The notes: generated from the sequence alone by a model not told the origin. Shown: positions 42,734 to 53,500, counted from the stretch's first letter. The stretch is 64,000 nt of DNA from Silvimonas iriomotensis (GCF_014645535.1 NZ_BMLX01000005.1:62001-126000), one strand, 5' to 3'. Program-made: numbers and translations.

Positions 42734-44074
42734 TTACTGCACCGGCGAAATCTTGCGCACGGCGCCACTGCCGCTCTCGACCACATACAAATTACCTTGT
42801 GCATCAAGGGTAAGCTGCTGCGGGCCGTTGAAGGTTGCGGCGCTGCCAATCCCATCCACGGTGCTTGCAGTCGTGCCTCCAGCAAGTGTAGTGACCACGC
42901 CATTGCGCGAGATACGGCGGATGGCATTGTTGCCGTAATCCGAGACATAAACAGTGCCGTTCTGGTCCACCGCCACGCCCGTCACACCATTGAATGTGGC
43001 CTGGGTTCCGTTCCCGTCAGAAAAACCGTTCACTCCGCTGCCAGCCAATGTGGTCACCACGCCCGCCGGGGTCACCCTGCGTACTTGCGAGGCTGACGTA
43101 TCACCAACATACAGATTGCCGTCAGGCCCGATGGCAATGGCTTTGGGATAGATAAACGATGCGCCGGCACCGGTGCCATCCTGGCTGGCCGAAGTGCCAG
43201 ACCCGGCGACCGTGCTGACCATGCCATCCACGCCGATTTTGCGAATACGAAAATTGCCAGGATCAGTAACATAGACGTTACCAGCGTCATCAACCGCAAC
43301 GCCGTGGGGCCAGGCAAACGCAGCGCTGCTAGCCGGTCCGTCCTGATAGGCCGAGGCGCCGCTGCCCGCCAGCGTAGACACTGTCCCGTCGACCGCAATT
43401 TTTCGGACAACCTGATTGCCGTCATCAGCAACATAGATGTTGCCCTGCTTGTCCAGCGCGATCTCCACCGGGAAAGAAAACTGGGACTGAAGTCTTTGAC
43501 CGTTGATCAAACCCTTGTTCGTCCAGCCCATGACCCCCGGCTGGATATAGGTGTAGTTCTGATACCCGCCGGCCCACAGTTGCACCGAACCGCCCGCGGA
43601 TAGCGACATGATGGTGTTGGCCGTTGCATCAGACATATACAACGTGCCATCCGTTGCGCTCACAATACCAACCGGATTTTGCATGGCATATTGCGGTGCC
43701 AGGGTAGAGACCTGCGCCCTGGCCGCAACACAACTTAGCTGGATACTGCTGACATCCGCATTGACCGTACCGCTTTGCTGGCCAAGGCTGCAACTGGCCC
43801 AGACCGGTTGTCTGGTGATTGTCACTGCATAACCCGCGCCTTTACCCATGGTCGCCGGGAAACTGAAACCGCCGTTGGCCGATACCGTAGTGGTGTCGCC
43901 ATTGCTGTTCTGCAAGATCACCGGTTCGCCGTCCGGCAAACCGCTGATGGTGCCGCCTATCTTGTACGCTGGTGCCGGCGTGTCGGCACCACCTCCACCG
44001 CCACAAGCCGCCAGCAAGCCCGCAAGGCTGACAACGCAAAAAACCCGTGTGCGTTTTTTTATTGTTTTCATCAT
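42734..44074 (-). CDS. NHL-repeat beta-propeller lipoprotein
   Basis: 446 aa. The lipoprotein signal peptide ends LAGLLAACGGGGG. Residues 35-125 form an Ig/carboxypeptidase-like module (IGGTISGLPDGEPVILQNSN). From about 135 on there are at least five NHL repeats with the pattern P-x-G-(I/V)-A-(V/I)-D...G-N-(I/V)-Y-V-(A/S)-D...N...(I/V)-R-(K/R)-(I/V), each with a VSTLAGSG-type linker. Likely a cell-surface scaffold or ligand-binding protein; the ligand is unknown. Confidence 0.92.
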   Translation of the reverse strand: MMKTIKKRTRVFCVVSLAGLLAACGGGGGADTPAPAYKIGGTISGLPDGEPVILQNSNGDTTTVSANGGFSFPATMGKGAGYAVTITRQPVWASCSLGQQSGTVNADVSSIQLSCVAARAQVSTLAPQYAMQNPVGIVSATDGTLYMSDATANTIMSLSAGGSVQLWAGGYQNYTYIQPGVMGWTNKGLINGQRLQSQFSFPVEIALDKQGNIYVADDGNQVVRKIAVDGTVSTLAGSGASAYQDGPASSAAFAWPHGVAVDDAGNVYVTDPGNFRIRKIGVDGMVSTVAGSGTSASQDGTGAGASFIYPKAIAIGPDGNLYVGDTSASQVRRVTPAGVVTTLAGSGVNGFSDGNGTQATFNGVTGVAVDQNGTVYVSDYGNNAIRRISRNGVVTTLAGGTTASTVDGIGSAATFNGPQQLTLDAQGNLYVVESGSGAVRKISPVQ

Positions 44075-44443
44075 TGCTCAATCCGTTTTATCTGGTGATG
44101 TATTTATTTGTCACGGCCGCTCTCCAGTTGTGCCGGAGGCAGCGGGCTCCCTACCCTTGCGTAACAAGGCGGTAACGCTAGCAGTAAACGGGTGTTTGAA
44201 TCCAACGCGTACGGGGGTTGTATCGATTTATGTATGAAATCGTTGTCAGGACGGCACGGTGACGGGCAGATCCAGGGCAAAACACAGCGGCACACATACC
44301 GTTGTCATTGAAAACAAGTGGTCTGAGTGGCATCGCCGTCATCCTTGCCACGCCTTGCCCGTTAATGGCATACCGCAAGCATTGCTTTGCTTTATTTATC
44401 CGGTCTTCCCCGATACGCACACCCCGTCACCCAGGAGTACACA
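44075..44443. other. Divergent intergenic region
   Basis: About 370 bp between the NHL lipoprotein and the peptidase. I see no gene or clear operator. AGGAG at 44432-44436 is the ribosome-binding site of the peptidase gene. Confidence 0.55.
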
Positions 44444-46630
44444 ATGGCAAGTCAAGGCTGGCAGCGTAGAGACGTTCTGAAAATCCTGGGCGCGATGCCT
44501 TTGCTGACCAGTTTGCCGACGTGGGCCGCCATTGCGCGGCCGCCTGCGGCGCGGGTCAAGCCGGTGACTGAAGTCTTGTGGGGTCAGCACATCACCGACC
44601 CGTACCGCTGGATGGAAAACACCGCCTCCCCGGAATGGCAACAGTGGTTGAAGGGTCAGGCGCAATACGCGCGGCAGGTGCTGGATGGGATTCCGGGCCG
44701 GGCGGCGCTGGCGCTGCGTTTATCTGAACTATCCGCGGGGGCGGAAGCGCCTGAAGCGATCATTCCTGCGGCAGGCCGGCTTTTTTATTCCAAGCGCCCC
44801 AAAAACGGCAGTAACTTCAAACTGTTCATGCGCAATGACGGGGACGCCACCGAGCATTTGCTGATTGACCCGACCACCATCCAGATTGAAGGCTCGCACG
44901 CGGCGCTGGACTGGTGGCTGCCCTCCCCCAACGGCAAATACGTGGTCTATGGCATTTCCAAAGCCGGTTCAGAAAATTCTGTGCTGCGCGTGCTGGAGAT
45001 CGAGACCCACACCGATCTGCCGGAAGAAATAGACCGCACGCACCAGGCCGGCCCCAGCTGGTTGCCCGACAGCAGCGGCTTTTTCTATAACCGCTTTGCG
45101 CCAGGTCGCCAGCCCACTGATCTGAACTACCAGCAAGACAGCGCCAACTGGCTGCACAAACTGGGCACGCCCGTCAGCAGCGATCAACGCATGCTGGCTG
45201 GCCAGCAATGGCCGGGGGTGGATGTGGACCCGATCGAGTTCCCGTTCATTCAGACTGATCCGGCCTCTGACTATGTACTAGCGGCGTCGATGGGGGGTGT
45301 GCGCCTGGCCAATCCCTGGTACTGCGCAAAACTGGCAGATGTGCTGGCTGGCAACCCGGGCTGGCGCAAGGTCTGCGATGTCGGCGACGACGTGAACAAC
45401 GTGATCCAGCGCGGTGATCGACTGTATATGCTGAGCACGCACGGTGCGGCGCAGAACGGCCAGATTCTCAGCACCAGCGCAGCAGCGCCGGATATCAAGG
45501 CCGCCGAGGTTGTCCGCCCCGCTGGCGATGTGGTTGTCAGCGCCATGACCCTGGCGCGGGATGGCCTGTATCTGCAATTGATGGATGGCGGTTACAACAC
45601 CCTGATCCGCATTGATGATGCCGGCCAGAGTCTGGAAATCAAGCTGCCGTACGAGGGCTCGGTTGATGGCCTGAGTACACTCTCAACCATGGATGGCGCG
45701 TGGTTTCTCGGCTCCAGCTGGCTGGTGCCCCCCACCGTGTTCCGTTACGACCCCGCGACGGGCCAGACCAGCGATACCGGCCTCGTATCGCAGCCGGATG
45801 TCGATCTCTCGCCTTATGAGGCCCACCGCACCTTTGCCATCGCCCGCGACGGCACGCGCGTGCCGCTGTCGATCGTGTCGAAAAAGGGTCTGAAGCGCGA
45901 TGGCAAGAACCCGACGCGGGTAGAGGCTTATGGCTCTTACCAGATCGTCAGTTCGCCGTATTTCTCTACCCGGTTTATCTCTTTCCTGGAGCAAGGCGGC
46001 GTGATGGCGGCCGCGCATGTGCGTGGCGGTGGCGAGTACGGCAAACGCTGGTGGCAAGCCGGCAAGGGCCCCAACAAACCCAATACCTGGCGCGATCTGA
46101 TCGATTGCTGCAAAAGCCTGATCAAGGATGGCTGGACAGACCCGCAGCATCTGGCGATTGAGGGTGGCTCTGCCGGTGGCATTACAGTGGGCAGAGCAAT
46201 GACCGAAGCACCGGAGCTGTTTGCCGTGGTGGTGTCTGATGTCGGCTCATCCAATCCCGTGCGGATGGAGTTCTCGCCCAACGGGCCGGACAATATCGAC
46301 GAATTTGGCAGCATCAAAACCGCAGCCGGTTTCAAGGACTTGCTGGCCATGGATTCCACCCAGCATGTGAAAAACGGCGTCAGATACCCGGCGGTGCTGC
46401 TGACCACGGGTGTGAATGATCCACGCGTGGCACCGTGGGAAGTCAGCAAGATGGCGGCGCGCCTGCAAAAAGCGACAACCTCCGGCAAGCCGGTCATTCT
46501 GAGTGTGGATTACGATGCCGGCCATGGCCTGGGGTCGTCGCGCAAACAGATTGATGAGCAAATGGCCGACGAATACGCCTTTATCTTCTGGCAGACCGGC
46601 GTGAAGGCGTTCCAGCCACGCAAAGGTTGA
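44444..46630 (+). CDS. Prolyl oligopeptidase family serine peptidase
   Basis: 728 aa from the ATG with AGGAG 7 bp upstream. The N-terminus WQRRDVLKILGAMPLLTSLP fits a Tat signal (RRxVLK), so export in folded form is likely. The S9 propeller domain starts VTEVLWGQHITDPYRWMENT. The hydrolase domain has the nucleophile in AIEGGSAGGITVGRAM, an Asp in VNDPRVAPWE, and the His in SVDYDAGHGLGSS. It cleaves short peptides after Pro or a related residue. Confidence 0.93.
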   Translation: MASQGWQRRDVLKILGAMPLLTSLPTWAAIARPPAARVKPVTEVLWGQHITDPYRWMENTASPEWQQWLKGQAQYARQVLDGIPGRAALALRLSELSAGAEAPEAIIPAAGRLFYSKRPKNGSNFKLFMRNDGDATEHLLIDPTTIQIEGSHAALDWWLPSPNGKYVVYGISKAGSENSVLRVLEIETHTDLPEEIDRTHQAGPSWLPDSSGFFYNRFAPGRQPTDLNYQQDSANWLHKLGTPVSSDQRMLAGQQWPGVDVDPIEFPFIQTDPASDYVLAASMGGVRLANPWYCAKLADVLAGNPGWRKVCDVGDDVNNVIQRGDRLYMLSTHGAAQNGQILSTSAAAPDIKAAEVVRPAGDVVVSAMTLARDGLYLQLMDGGYNTLIRIDDAGQSLEIKLPYEGSVDGLSTLSTMDGAWFLGSSWLVPPTVFRYDPATGQTSDTGLVSQPDVDLSPYEAHRTFAIARDGTRVPLSIVSKKGLKRDGKNPTRVEAYGSYQIVSSPYFSTRFISFLEQGGVMAAAHVRGGGEYGKRWWQAGKGPNKPNTWRDLIDCCKSLIKDGWTDPQHLAIEGGSAGGITVGRAMTEAPELFAVVVSDVGSSNPVRMEFSPNGPDNIDEFGSIKTAAGFKDLLAMDSTQHVKNGVRYPAVLLTTGVNDPRVAPWEVSKMAARLQKATTSGKPVILSVDYDAGHGLGSSRKQIDEQMADEYAFIFWQTGVKAFQPRKG

Positions 46631-46651
46631 CGAGTTGCGGTAGCATCACCC

Positions 46652-46685
46652 ACGCCTGCCGGTGTAATGCCTGGCAGGCGTTTTT
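46652..46685 (+). terminator. Intrinsic terminator after the peptidase gene
   Basis: ACGCCTGCC (46652-46660) pairs with GGCAGGCGT (46673-46681), followed by a T-run. Confidence 0.85.
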
Positions 46686-46709
46686 CATTTCTACCGGGGT
46701 AACCGCAGC

Positions 46710-47141
46710 ATGACCGTCACCATTTATCACAACCCGTCCTGCGGTACCTCACGCAATACGCTGGCGCTGATCCGCAACGCCGGGATCGAACCCGAAGTGA
46801 TCCTGTACCTGCAAACCCCGCCGGACCGCGCCCAGTTGACTGCGCTGCTGGCCGCCATGGACATGACACCGCGCGCCTTGCTGCGCAAAAAGGGTGAGGT
46901 GTACGAATCGCTGCAACTGGACAACCCGGCCCTTGGCGACGACCCATTGCTGGACGCCATGCTGGCGCACCCGATCCTGATTGAACGGCCGATTGTGGTC
47001 ACACCGCTGGGCACGCGGCTGTGCCGGCCCTCTGAACGCGTGCTTGATATCCTGCCCGCCGCGCAACAAGGGCCGTTTGCCAAAGAAGATGGCGAAGTGG
47101 TCATCGACGCCGACGGCCGCCGCGTGGCCCCTAAAGCTTGA
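46710..47141 (+). CDS. arsC: Arsenate reductase (glutaredoxin-dependent)
   Basis: 143 aa, thioredoxin-fold ArsC. The active site is TIYHNPSCGTSRNTLALIRN, with Arg residues in the PHPILIERPIVV-type segment (AHPILIERPIVVTPLGTRLC) and RPSERVLDIL. It reduces arsenate to arsenite using glutaredoxin/GSH. No arsB, arsR or acr3 is adjacent. Its stop overlaps a TTG of the next frame. Confidence 0.94.
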   Translation: MTVTIYHNPSCGTSRNTLALIRNAGIEPEVILYLQTPPDRAQLTALLAAMDMTPRALLRKKGEVYESLQLDNPALGDDPLLDAMLAHPILIERPIVVTPLGTRLCRPSERVLDILPAAQQGPFAKEDGEVVIDADGRRVAPKA

Positions 47142-47149
47142 TTGTCCGC

Positions 47150-47689
47150 ATGGGTCAGCACGGGCCGATTGCGCGTCACACCTTTGCAACCCGTCTGGGC
47201 ACGATGATCGCCTGCGCGACCGACCGCGGTTTGTGCTTGCTGGAATTCATCGAGCGCCCGACGCTGGCCAAAGAATACGCGGACCTGAGCCGCCTGCTGA
47301 CCGCACCGGTGATCGACGCCCCGCACGACTACACGCGAGAAGCAGAACAGCAGATCAACGCCTGGTTTGCCGGCCAGCGGCTGGACTTTGATCTGCCGCT
47401 GGATATGCCTGGCACCGCGTTTCAGCAGCAGGTCTGGCAAGCCCTGCTGGCCCTGCCCTTTGGCAGCACGGCCAGTTATCAGCAACAGGCCGAACGGATC
47501 GGCCGGCCCGATGCCGCCCGTGCAGTGGGCGCCGCCAACGGGCAGAATCGGCTGGCGGTGATCGTGCCTTGCCACCGGGTGTTTGCCAAAAATGGCAATC
47601 TGACCGGCTATGGCGGCGGTATTGAACGCAAACGCTGGTTGCTGGCGCACGAGGCAAGCGGCCTGGCGCGCCAGCAAATTCAGCGCTGA
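47150..47689 (+). CDS. ogt: Methylated-DNA--protein-cysteine methyltransferase
   Basis: 179 aa. The active-site Cys is in LAVIVPCHRVFAKNGNLTGY, and the helix-turn-helix is GSTASYQQQAERIGRPDAAR. It repairs O6-alkylguanine and O4-alkylthymine by suicidal alkyl transfer. I chose the ATG at 47150; a TTG at 47138 overlapping the arsC stop is the alternative. Probably co-transcribed with arsC. Confidence 0.93.
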   Translation: MGQHGPIARHTFATRLGTMIACATDRGLCLLEFIERPTLAKEYADLSRLLTAPVIDAPHDYTREAEQQINAWFAGQRLDFDLPLDMPGTAFQQQVWQALLALPFGSTASYQQQAERIGRPDAARAVGAANGQNRLAVIVPCHRVFAKNGNLTGYGGGIERKRWLLAHEASGLARQQIQR

Positions 47690-48550
47690 TCAACCGCCCG
47701 GCTTTTTCACCCGGAACACCACCAGCAAACCGGCAATGATGATGCCCATGCCCAGCATGGCCCATCCGGTGAGCGCATTACCCAGCACCAGGTAATCCAG
47801 CAATGCAGTCACCACGGGCACCAGATAAAACAGGCTGGTCACGTTCACCAGATTGCCGCTGGCCATCATGCGGTACAACAGCATCTGCGCCCCGACCGAT
47901 ACCACCAGCCCCAACCACAGCACCGAGACCAGCACCGTCCAGTGCCATTGAACATGCATGGGCTGGACGGCACCCAGTATCAGGCACACGCCAAGGCTCA
48001 TGGCGCATTGCAAGGGCAGTACCACACCCGGCGATTGCTTGACCCGGCTTTGCACCAGCGCACCCAGGGTCATGCATGCCAGCGCGCCCAGTGAAAACAC
48101 CACGCCCGCCGCAGACAAGTGCGCCACGATAAGGCTTTGCCACACCACCAGCGCCAGCCCGGACAGTGCCAGCAGCAAGCCGGCCAGCCGTGCCGGCGCA
48201 AAATGCCGTTCGGTCACCAGCAAAGTCAGCACGGGTTGCGTGCCCAGCACGGTGGCCAGCACCCCGGGCGTCATACCGTGGGCCATGGCCTGGAAATAAC
48301 ATACCGAGTAGCAGCTCATCATCAGCAAGCCGCCACCGGCTACCCGCCAGCGCGTGCCTGGCGCCGGCAGCCAGCGCCTGTCGCGCCAGCCCAGTACCAG
48401 CAAAGCGCCCAGCGCCAGCGCAAAACGCAGCGCCAGCAAGGCCATCACAGAGGCATGATTCAGCCCCCAACGGGTAAACAGGGGTGCACTGCTCCAGAGC
48501 AGCACAAAGAAAGTCATGGGCGCGGCCCAGGACAAAGTACGGATATTCAT
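47690..48550 (-). CDS. DMT-superfamily (EamA) transporter
   Basis: 286 aa, ten hydrophobic segments in two EamA repeats. The first opens FFVLLWSSAPLFTRWGLNHA and the second ends FYLVPVVTALLDYLVLGNAL. A metabolite exporter is likely; the substrate is unknown. It converges on ogt with no gap between the two stop codons. I preferred the ATG at 48550 to the TTG at 48568. Confidence 0.9.
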   Translation of the reverse strand: MNIRTLSWAAPMTFFVLLWSSAPLFTRWGLNHASVMALLALRFALALGALLVLGWRDRRWLPAPGTRWRVAGGGLLMMSCYSVCYFQAMAHGMTPGVLATVLGTQPVLTLLVTERHFAPARLAGLLLALSGLALVVWQSLIVAHLSAAGVVFSLGALACMTLGALVQSRVKQSPGVVLPLQCAMSLGVCLILGAVQPMHVQWHWTVLVSVLWLGLVVSVGAQMLLYRMMASGNLVNVTSLFYLVPVVTALLDYLVLGNALTGWAMLGMGIIIAGLLVVFRVKKPGG

Positions 48551-48647
48551 GGGAAATCCCGTCTGCAAAAAGTCGGATAGCCCCAGACCGCGCCACAGCG
48601 GGCGCTGTTAGAACAACACAAGGGTCAGGGGAAAGAAGCGGCGCGGA

Positions 48648-48803
48648 TCAGCGCACTGCCACGGCACGTGGTGGTGCCAGGGCAAGCACTGCGGCCACTG
48701 CAACGACAGCCACTGCAGACGGCGGGGACATGTTCACACGCGCAAGCGCATGCGCCGGCTGCGGGGCCGGTTGTGCTGCGATGCGCTGGGCGGTTGCAAA
48801 CAT
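48648..48803 (-). CDS. Possible 51-aa single-span peptide
   Basis: The frame MFATAQRIAAQPAPQPAHAL, then ARVNMSPPSAVAVVAVAAVL, ends in an Ala/Val-rich hydrophobic stretch. Ribosome binding is weak and composition alone is not decisive; the rest of 48551-49030 has no gene. Confidence 0.25.
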   Translation of the reverse strand: MFATAQRIAAQPAPQPAHALARVNMSPPSAVAVVAVAAVLALAPPRAVAVR

Positions 48804-48928
48804 GAAGAAGTCTCTTGAAACGGGGATGAATCCAGTGCGCTTATGCTAACAGAATTCCGGCGTGGCGGTTCAACCCCTGTGCAACGCTGTCGGTGCAATC
48901 CTGCAGGCAAAGAGTCTGACCGCTGCTT

Positions 48929-48964
48929 GCAAGTGCCAACACCATGCCACTTGCCAGCTTGCAA
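48929..48964. promoter_or_regulatory. Overlapping palindromes upstream of narK2
   Basis: GCAAGTGCCA (48929-48938) and TGCCACTTGC (48945-48954) are inverted arms with 9/10 match. The adjacent TTGCCAGCTTGCAA (48951-48964) has TTG/CAA ends at FNR/CRP-like spacing. A likely operator region for the second nitrate cluster. Confidence 0.45.
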
Positions 48965-48986
48965 TCAGGGTAATGCTGGCTATTGT
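48959..48986 (+). promoter_or_regulatory. Candidate narK2 promoter
   Basis: TTGCAA (48959-48964), 16 bp, TATTGT (48981-48986). This places the transcription start near 48993 and supports the GTG at 49031 over the TTG at 48983 as narK2 start. Confidence 0.4.
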
Positions 48987-49030
48987 TAGAAACGCTTTGG
49001 CTGACATTGACACTTCTGACAGGGGGCGCT

Positions 49031-50431
49031 GTGGCACACCGGATCACGCGATGGGAACCCAACAACCCCGCCTTCTGGGAAAGCGAAGGCGAACGCGTTG
49101 CCAAGCGCAATTTGTGGATATCCATCCCCTGTCTGTTGCTGGCGTTTTCCACCTGGGTGGTGTGGAGCGTGGTGGTCCTGAAAATGCCGCAAGTGGGCTT
49201 TCACTACACCAAAAACCAGCTGTTCATGCTGACTGCCCTGCCCAATCTGTCTGGCGCCACGCTACGGATTTTCTACAGCTTTATGCCCTCGCTCATTGGC
49301 GGGCGCAAGTGGACCACCCTCTCCACCGCCAGTTTGCTGATCCCCTCGATCTGGCTGGGTTTTGCGCTGCAAGATCCGAACACGCCGTTCTCGGTCATGT
49401 TGATCATTGCGCTGTTGTGCGGCTTTGGCGGCGGCAATTTCTCCAGTTCCATGGCCAACATTGCGTGGTTTTTCCCCAAAGAGCGCAAAGGCTGGGCCAA
49501 TGGCATGAATGCGGGCCTGGGTAATCTGGGGGTGTCGGTCATGCAGTTTCTGGTGCCCATTGTCATCACCATGGGCATCTTTGGCGCGCTGGGCGGCCAG
49601 CCGCAAACGTATACCCAGAACGGCGCCGAGCATCAGATGTGGCTGCAGAACGCCGGTTTCATCTGGGTACCGCTGGTGATTGCCGCCACGCTGGCGGCCT
49701 GGTTCGGCATGAATGATCTGGCCGTGGCAGAAGCCACGGTGGCTGAGCAAGCGGTCATTTTCAAACGGCTGGATAACTGGCTGATGTGCTGGTTGTATCT
49801 GGGTACGTTCGGCAGCTTTATCGGCTTTTCCGCTGGCTTTGCCTTGCTGACCAAAACCCAGTTCCCCGAGATCAACGTCACCGACTACGCCTTTATCGGC
49901 CCCTTGATCGGCGCCATTATCCGCCCGGTGGGCGGCACGGTGTCCGACAAACTGGGCGGCGGCGCGCGCGTGACCATGTGGGTGTTTGTGCTGATGGCCG
50001 CCGCCATTTTTGGCGTGCTGTCTTTCCTGCCGCACACCGGGGCCGATGGCAACCCGGTCGGTGGCAGTTTCTGGGGTTTTTTCCTGATGTTCCAGGCGCT
50101 GTTCCTGCTCTCTGGCATTGGCAATGGTTCGACCTACAAGATGATCCCGGTGATCTTTCCGCGCCTGGCCAAAAAAGCGGCCGAAGGCAAAGACGAAGCC
50201 GCGCAGAAAAAAGCCTTGCTGGATGGTGCAGTCGAAGCGGCCGCTGCCGGCGGGTTTATCAGCGCGATCGGCGCGTATGGCGGGTATTTCATCCCGCAAA
50301 GTTTCGGGGTGTCGATGGATGCCACCGGCTCGGCCGAAGCAGCCCTTTACGCCTTCATCGTGTTCTACATCACCTGCGTGTTGCTGTGCTGGTGGCGCTA
50401 CGCCCGCAAGGGCGCAGCCATGCCGTGCTGA
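49031..50431 (+). CDS. narK: Nitrate/nitrite transporter NarK, second copy
   Basis: 466 aa MFS carrier. Start is GTG at 49031 with AGGGGG 5 bp upstream; the N-terminus RITRWEPNNPAFW then aligns with NarK1. Signatures are GFGGGNFSSSMANIAWFFP and SGIGNGSTYKMIP. It is very similar to NarK1 over its length, so one is a paralogue or the clusters were acquired separately. It is the first gene of the second nitrate cluster. Confidence 0.95.
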   Translation: MAHRITRWEPNNPAFWESEGERVAKRNLWISIPCLLLAFSTWVVWSVVVLKMPQVGFHYTKNQLFMLTALPNLSGATLRIFYSFMPSLIGGRKWTTLSTASLLIPSIWLGFALQDPNTPFSVMLIIALLCGFGGGNFSSSMANIAWFFPKERKGWANGMNAGLGNLGVSVMQFLVPIVITMGIFGALGGQPQTYTQNGAEHQMWLQNAGFIWVPLVIAATLAAWFGMNDLAVAEATVAEQAVIFKRLDNWLMCWLYLGTFGSFIGFSAGFALLTKTQFPEINVTDYAFIGPLIGAIIRPVGGTVSDKLGGGARVTMWVFVLMAAAIFGVLSFLPHTGADGNPVGGSFWGFFLMFQALFLLSGIGNGSTYKMIPVIFPRLAKKAAEGKDEAAQKKALLDGAVEAAAAGGFISAIGAYGGYFIPQSFGVSMDATGSAEAALYAFIVFYITCVLLCWWRYARKGAAMPC

Positions 50432-50442
50432 ACAGGAGCTGC

Positions 50443-50538
50443 GAAAAGCGAAACGTGAAATGTGAACGGTGAAAAGCAAACCCGTGCATGCGCGGTTTTC
50501 CGGTTCATTGTTCACCCTTCACACCGGCTTTTCACACT
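50443..50538. repeat. Degenerate heptamer-repeat element between narK2 and narG2
   Basis: Left array of five 7-mers: GAAAAGC, GAAACGT, GAAATGT, GAACGGT, GAAAAGC (50443-50477). Right array in inverted sense: TTCATTG, TTCACCC, TTCACAC, CGGCTTT, TCACACT (50504-50538). Same two-sided GA-rich/CT-rich plan as the elements at 18.5 and 21.6 kb, but diverged and shorter. It starts 12 bp after the narK2 stop. Confidence 0.5.
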
Positions 50539-50567
50539 CCCCACCCACTGTTCTACCGGGGCAAGTC

Positions 50568-53500
50568 ATGAGTCATTTTCTTGATCGCCTGACCTATTTC
50601 AGCCAGAAGCGCGAGCCGTTTTCCAATGGCCATGGCGAGTTGCGTGCCGAAGACCGGCAGTGGGAAGAGGCCTATCGCCTGCGCTGGCAGCACGACAAGA
50701 TCGTGCGCTCTACCCATGGCGTGAACTGTACGGGCTCCTGTTCCTGGAAAATCTATGTCAAGGGCGGGATTGTGACGTGGGAAACCCAGCAGACCGACTA
50801 CCCGCGCACGCGCCCGGATATGCCCAATCACGAGCCGCGCGGATGCTCACGCGGGGCGTCGTACAGCTGGTATCTGTACAGCGCCAACCGCATCAAATAC
50901 CCCATGATCCGTGGCCGCTTGCTGCGGTTGTGGCGCGAGGCGCGCAAAACACTGGCGCCGGTAGAGGCCTGGAAATCCATCGTGGAAGACCCGGCCAAAA
51001 CGCAGCAATACAAGGAAATCCGCGGGCGGGGCGGCTTTGTGCGGGCAACGTGGGAAGAAGCCAACGAGATCGTCGCCGCCGCCAATATCCACACCATCAA
51101 GACCTGGGGGCCAGACCGGGTTGTCGGGTTCTCGCCCATTCCGGCCATGAGCATGGTCAGCTATGCCGCTGGCGGCCGTTACCTGAGCCTGCTGGGCGGC
51201 ACGCTGATGTCGTTTTACGACTGGTACTGCGACCTGCCGCCGTCCAGCCCGCAAACCTGGGGCGAGCAAACCGATGTGCCGGAATCGGCCGACTGGTACA
51301 ACTCTGCCTTCATCATTGCCTGGGGTTCCAACGTGCCGCAAACGCGCACGCCGGACGCCCATTTCTTTGTCGAGGCCCGCTACAACGGCACCAAGATTGT
51401 GGCGGTGACGCCGGATTACTCTGAAGTCGCCAAGCTGTCTGATATCTGGCTGCACCCCAAACAAGGCACGGATGCCGCGCTGGGCATGGCCATGGGTCAT
51501 GTCATCCTGACCGAGTTTTTCGTGCAGCGGACCGTGCCCTACTTTGATGACTACTGCCGCCGCCTGACCGATCTGCCCATGCTGGTGCAGCTAAAAAAAC
51601 AGGGCGAACACTGGGTGGCAGACCGCTTCTTGCGGGCTTCTGATTTTGCTGATCATCTGGGCCAGGCCAATAACCCGGACTGGAAAACAGTCGGTTTTGA
51701 CGAAACCAGCCAGCGTTTTGTCGCGCCGCAAGGCTCGATTGGTTATCGCTGGGGTCAGCAGGTAGAAGGCGATCTGGGCAAATGGAACCTGGAGCAAAAA
51801 GACGGCGCCGGGGCCGAGGTAAAACTGGCGCTGAGTTTGCAGGCGCACAGGGATGACGTCCTTGGCGTGGCCTTCCCCTACTTTGGCGCACAGGAACACG
51901 AATACTTTACCCACAACGATCAGGGTGGCGACGTCCTGGTGCGGCATGTGCCGGTCAAACGCGTGGGCGAGACCCTGGTCACCACGGTGTTTGACCTGAT
52001 GTGCGCCAATTACGGGGTGGATCGGGGTCTGGGTGGCCAGGCCGCCGGCAGCTACGACGATGACATTGCCTACACCCCGAAGTGGCAGGAAAAGATCACC
52101 GGTGTCCCGCCGGAAAAAGTGATCGAAGTCGCCCGCCAGTTTGCGCAGAGCGCCGAGAAAACCGAAGGCCGCAGCATGGTGATCATCGGCGCGGCCATGA
52201 ATCACTGGTATCACCAGGACATGAACTACCGCGCCGCCATCAACATGCTGATGCTGTGCGGTTGTATTGGCAAAAGCGGCGGCGGCTGGGCGCATTACGT
52301 GGGCCAGGAAAAACTGCGCCCGCAAACCGGCTGGACCGCGCTGGCGTTTGCGCTGGACTGGGCCCGCCCGCCACGCCATATGAACAGCACGTCGTTCTTT
52401 TACGCCCATACCGATCAATGGCGTTACGAGACCCTGACCACGGCCGAAGTGCTCTCGCCGCTGGCCGACACCGGCCGTTATGGCAAGACGCTGATCGACT
52501 GCAACGTGCGCGCCGAACGCATGGGCTGGCTGCCTTCATCGCCGCAGATCAACACCAACCCGCTCAGCGTGGCCGCCAAAGCCGCCGCGGCCGGGGTCGA
52601 GCCCAAAGACTGGCTGGTGCAACAACTGCAATCCGGCCAGACCCGCATGGCGTGCGAAGACCCGGATGCGCCGGAGAATTTCCCGCGCAACCTGTTTGTC
52701 TGGCGCTCCAACCTGTTTGGTTCATCGGGCAAGGGGCACGAGTATTTCCTCAAGCATTTTGTCGGCGCGCAGCATGGCATCCAGCAAGGTGACATGGGCG
52801 AAACCGGCGGCGAAAAACCGGAAGAAGTGGTCTGGCACGACAAGGCGCCAGAAGGAAAACTGGACCTGATCACCACGCTGGATTTTCGCATGAGCACCAC
52901 CTGTCTTTATTCAGACATCGTGCTGCCCACCGCCACCTGGTATGAGAAAAACGACCTCAACACCAGCGATATGCATCCGTTTATCCACCCGCTGTCAGCC
53001 GCCGTTGACCCGATCTGGCAAAGCCGTAGCGACTGGGAAATCTACAAGGGTTTCGCGAAGAAATTCTCAGAACTCGTCCCCGGCCACCTGGGTCTGGAAA
53101 AAGACCTGGTGCTGGTCCCGCTGCAACACGACACCCCGGGCGAACTGGCGCAACCCTTTGACGTGCTGGACTGGAAAAAGGGCGAGTGCGAACTGGTCCC
53201 CGGCAAAACCGCACCCAATATGGTGGTGGTCGAACGCGACTACCCCAACGTCTACAAGCGCTTCACCGCCCTGGGCCCTTTGATGAAAAAGCTGGGCAAT
53301 GGCGGCAAGGGCATCAACTGGAACACCGAGCATGAGGTTGATGGCCTGGGCAAGCTGAACCGGATCGTCACCGAAGAAGGCATCAGCAAGGGCTTGCCGC
53401 GCATCGAAACCGACATTGATGCCGCCGAGACCATCATGCAACTGGCGCCGGAAACCAATGGCGAAGTGGCAGTAAAAGCCTGGCAAGCGCTGGAGAAATT

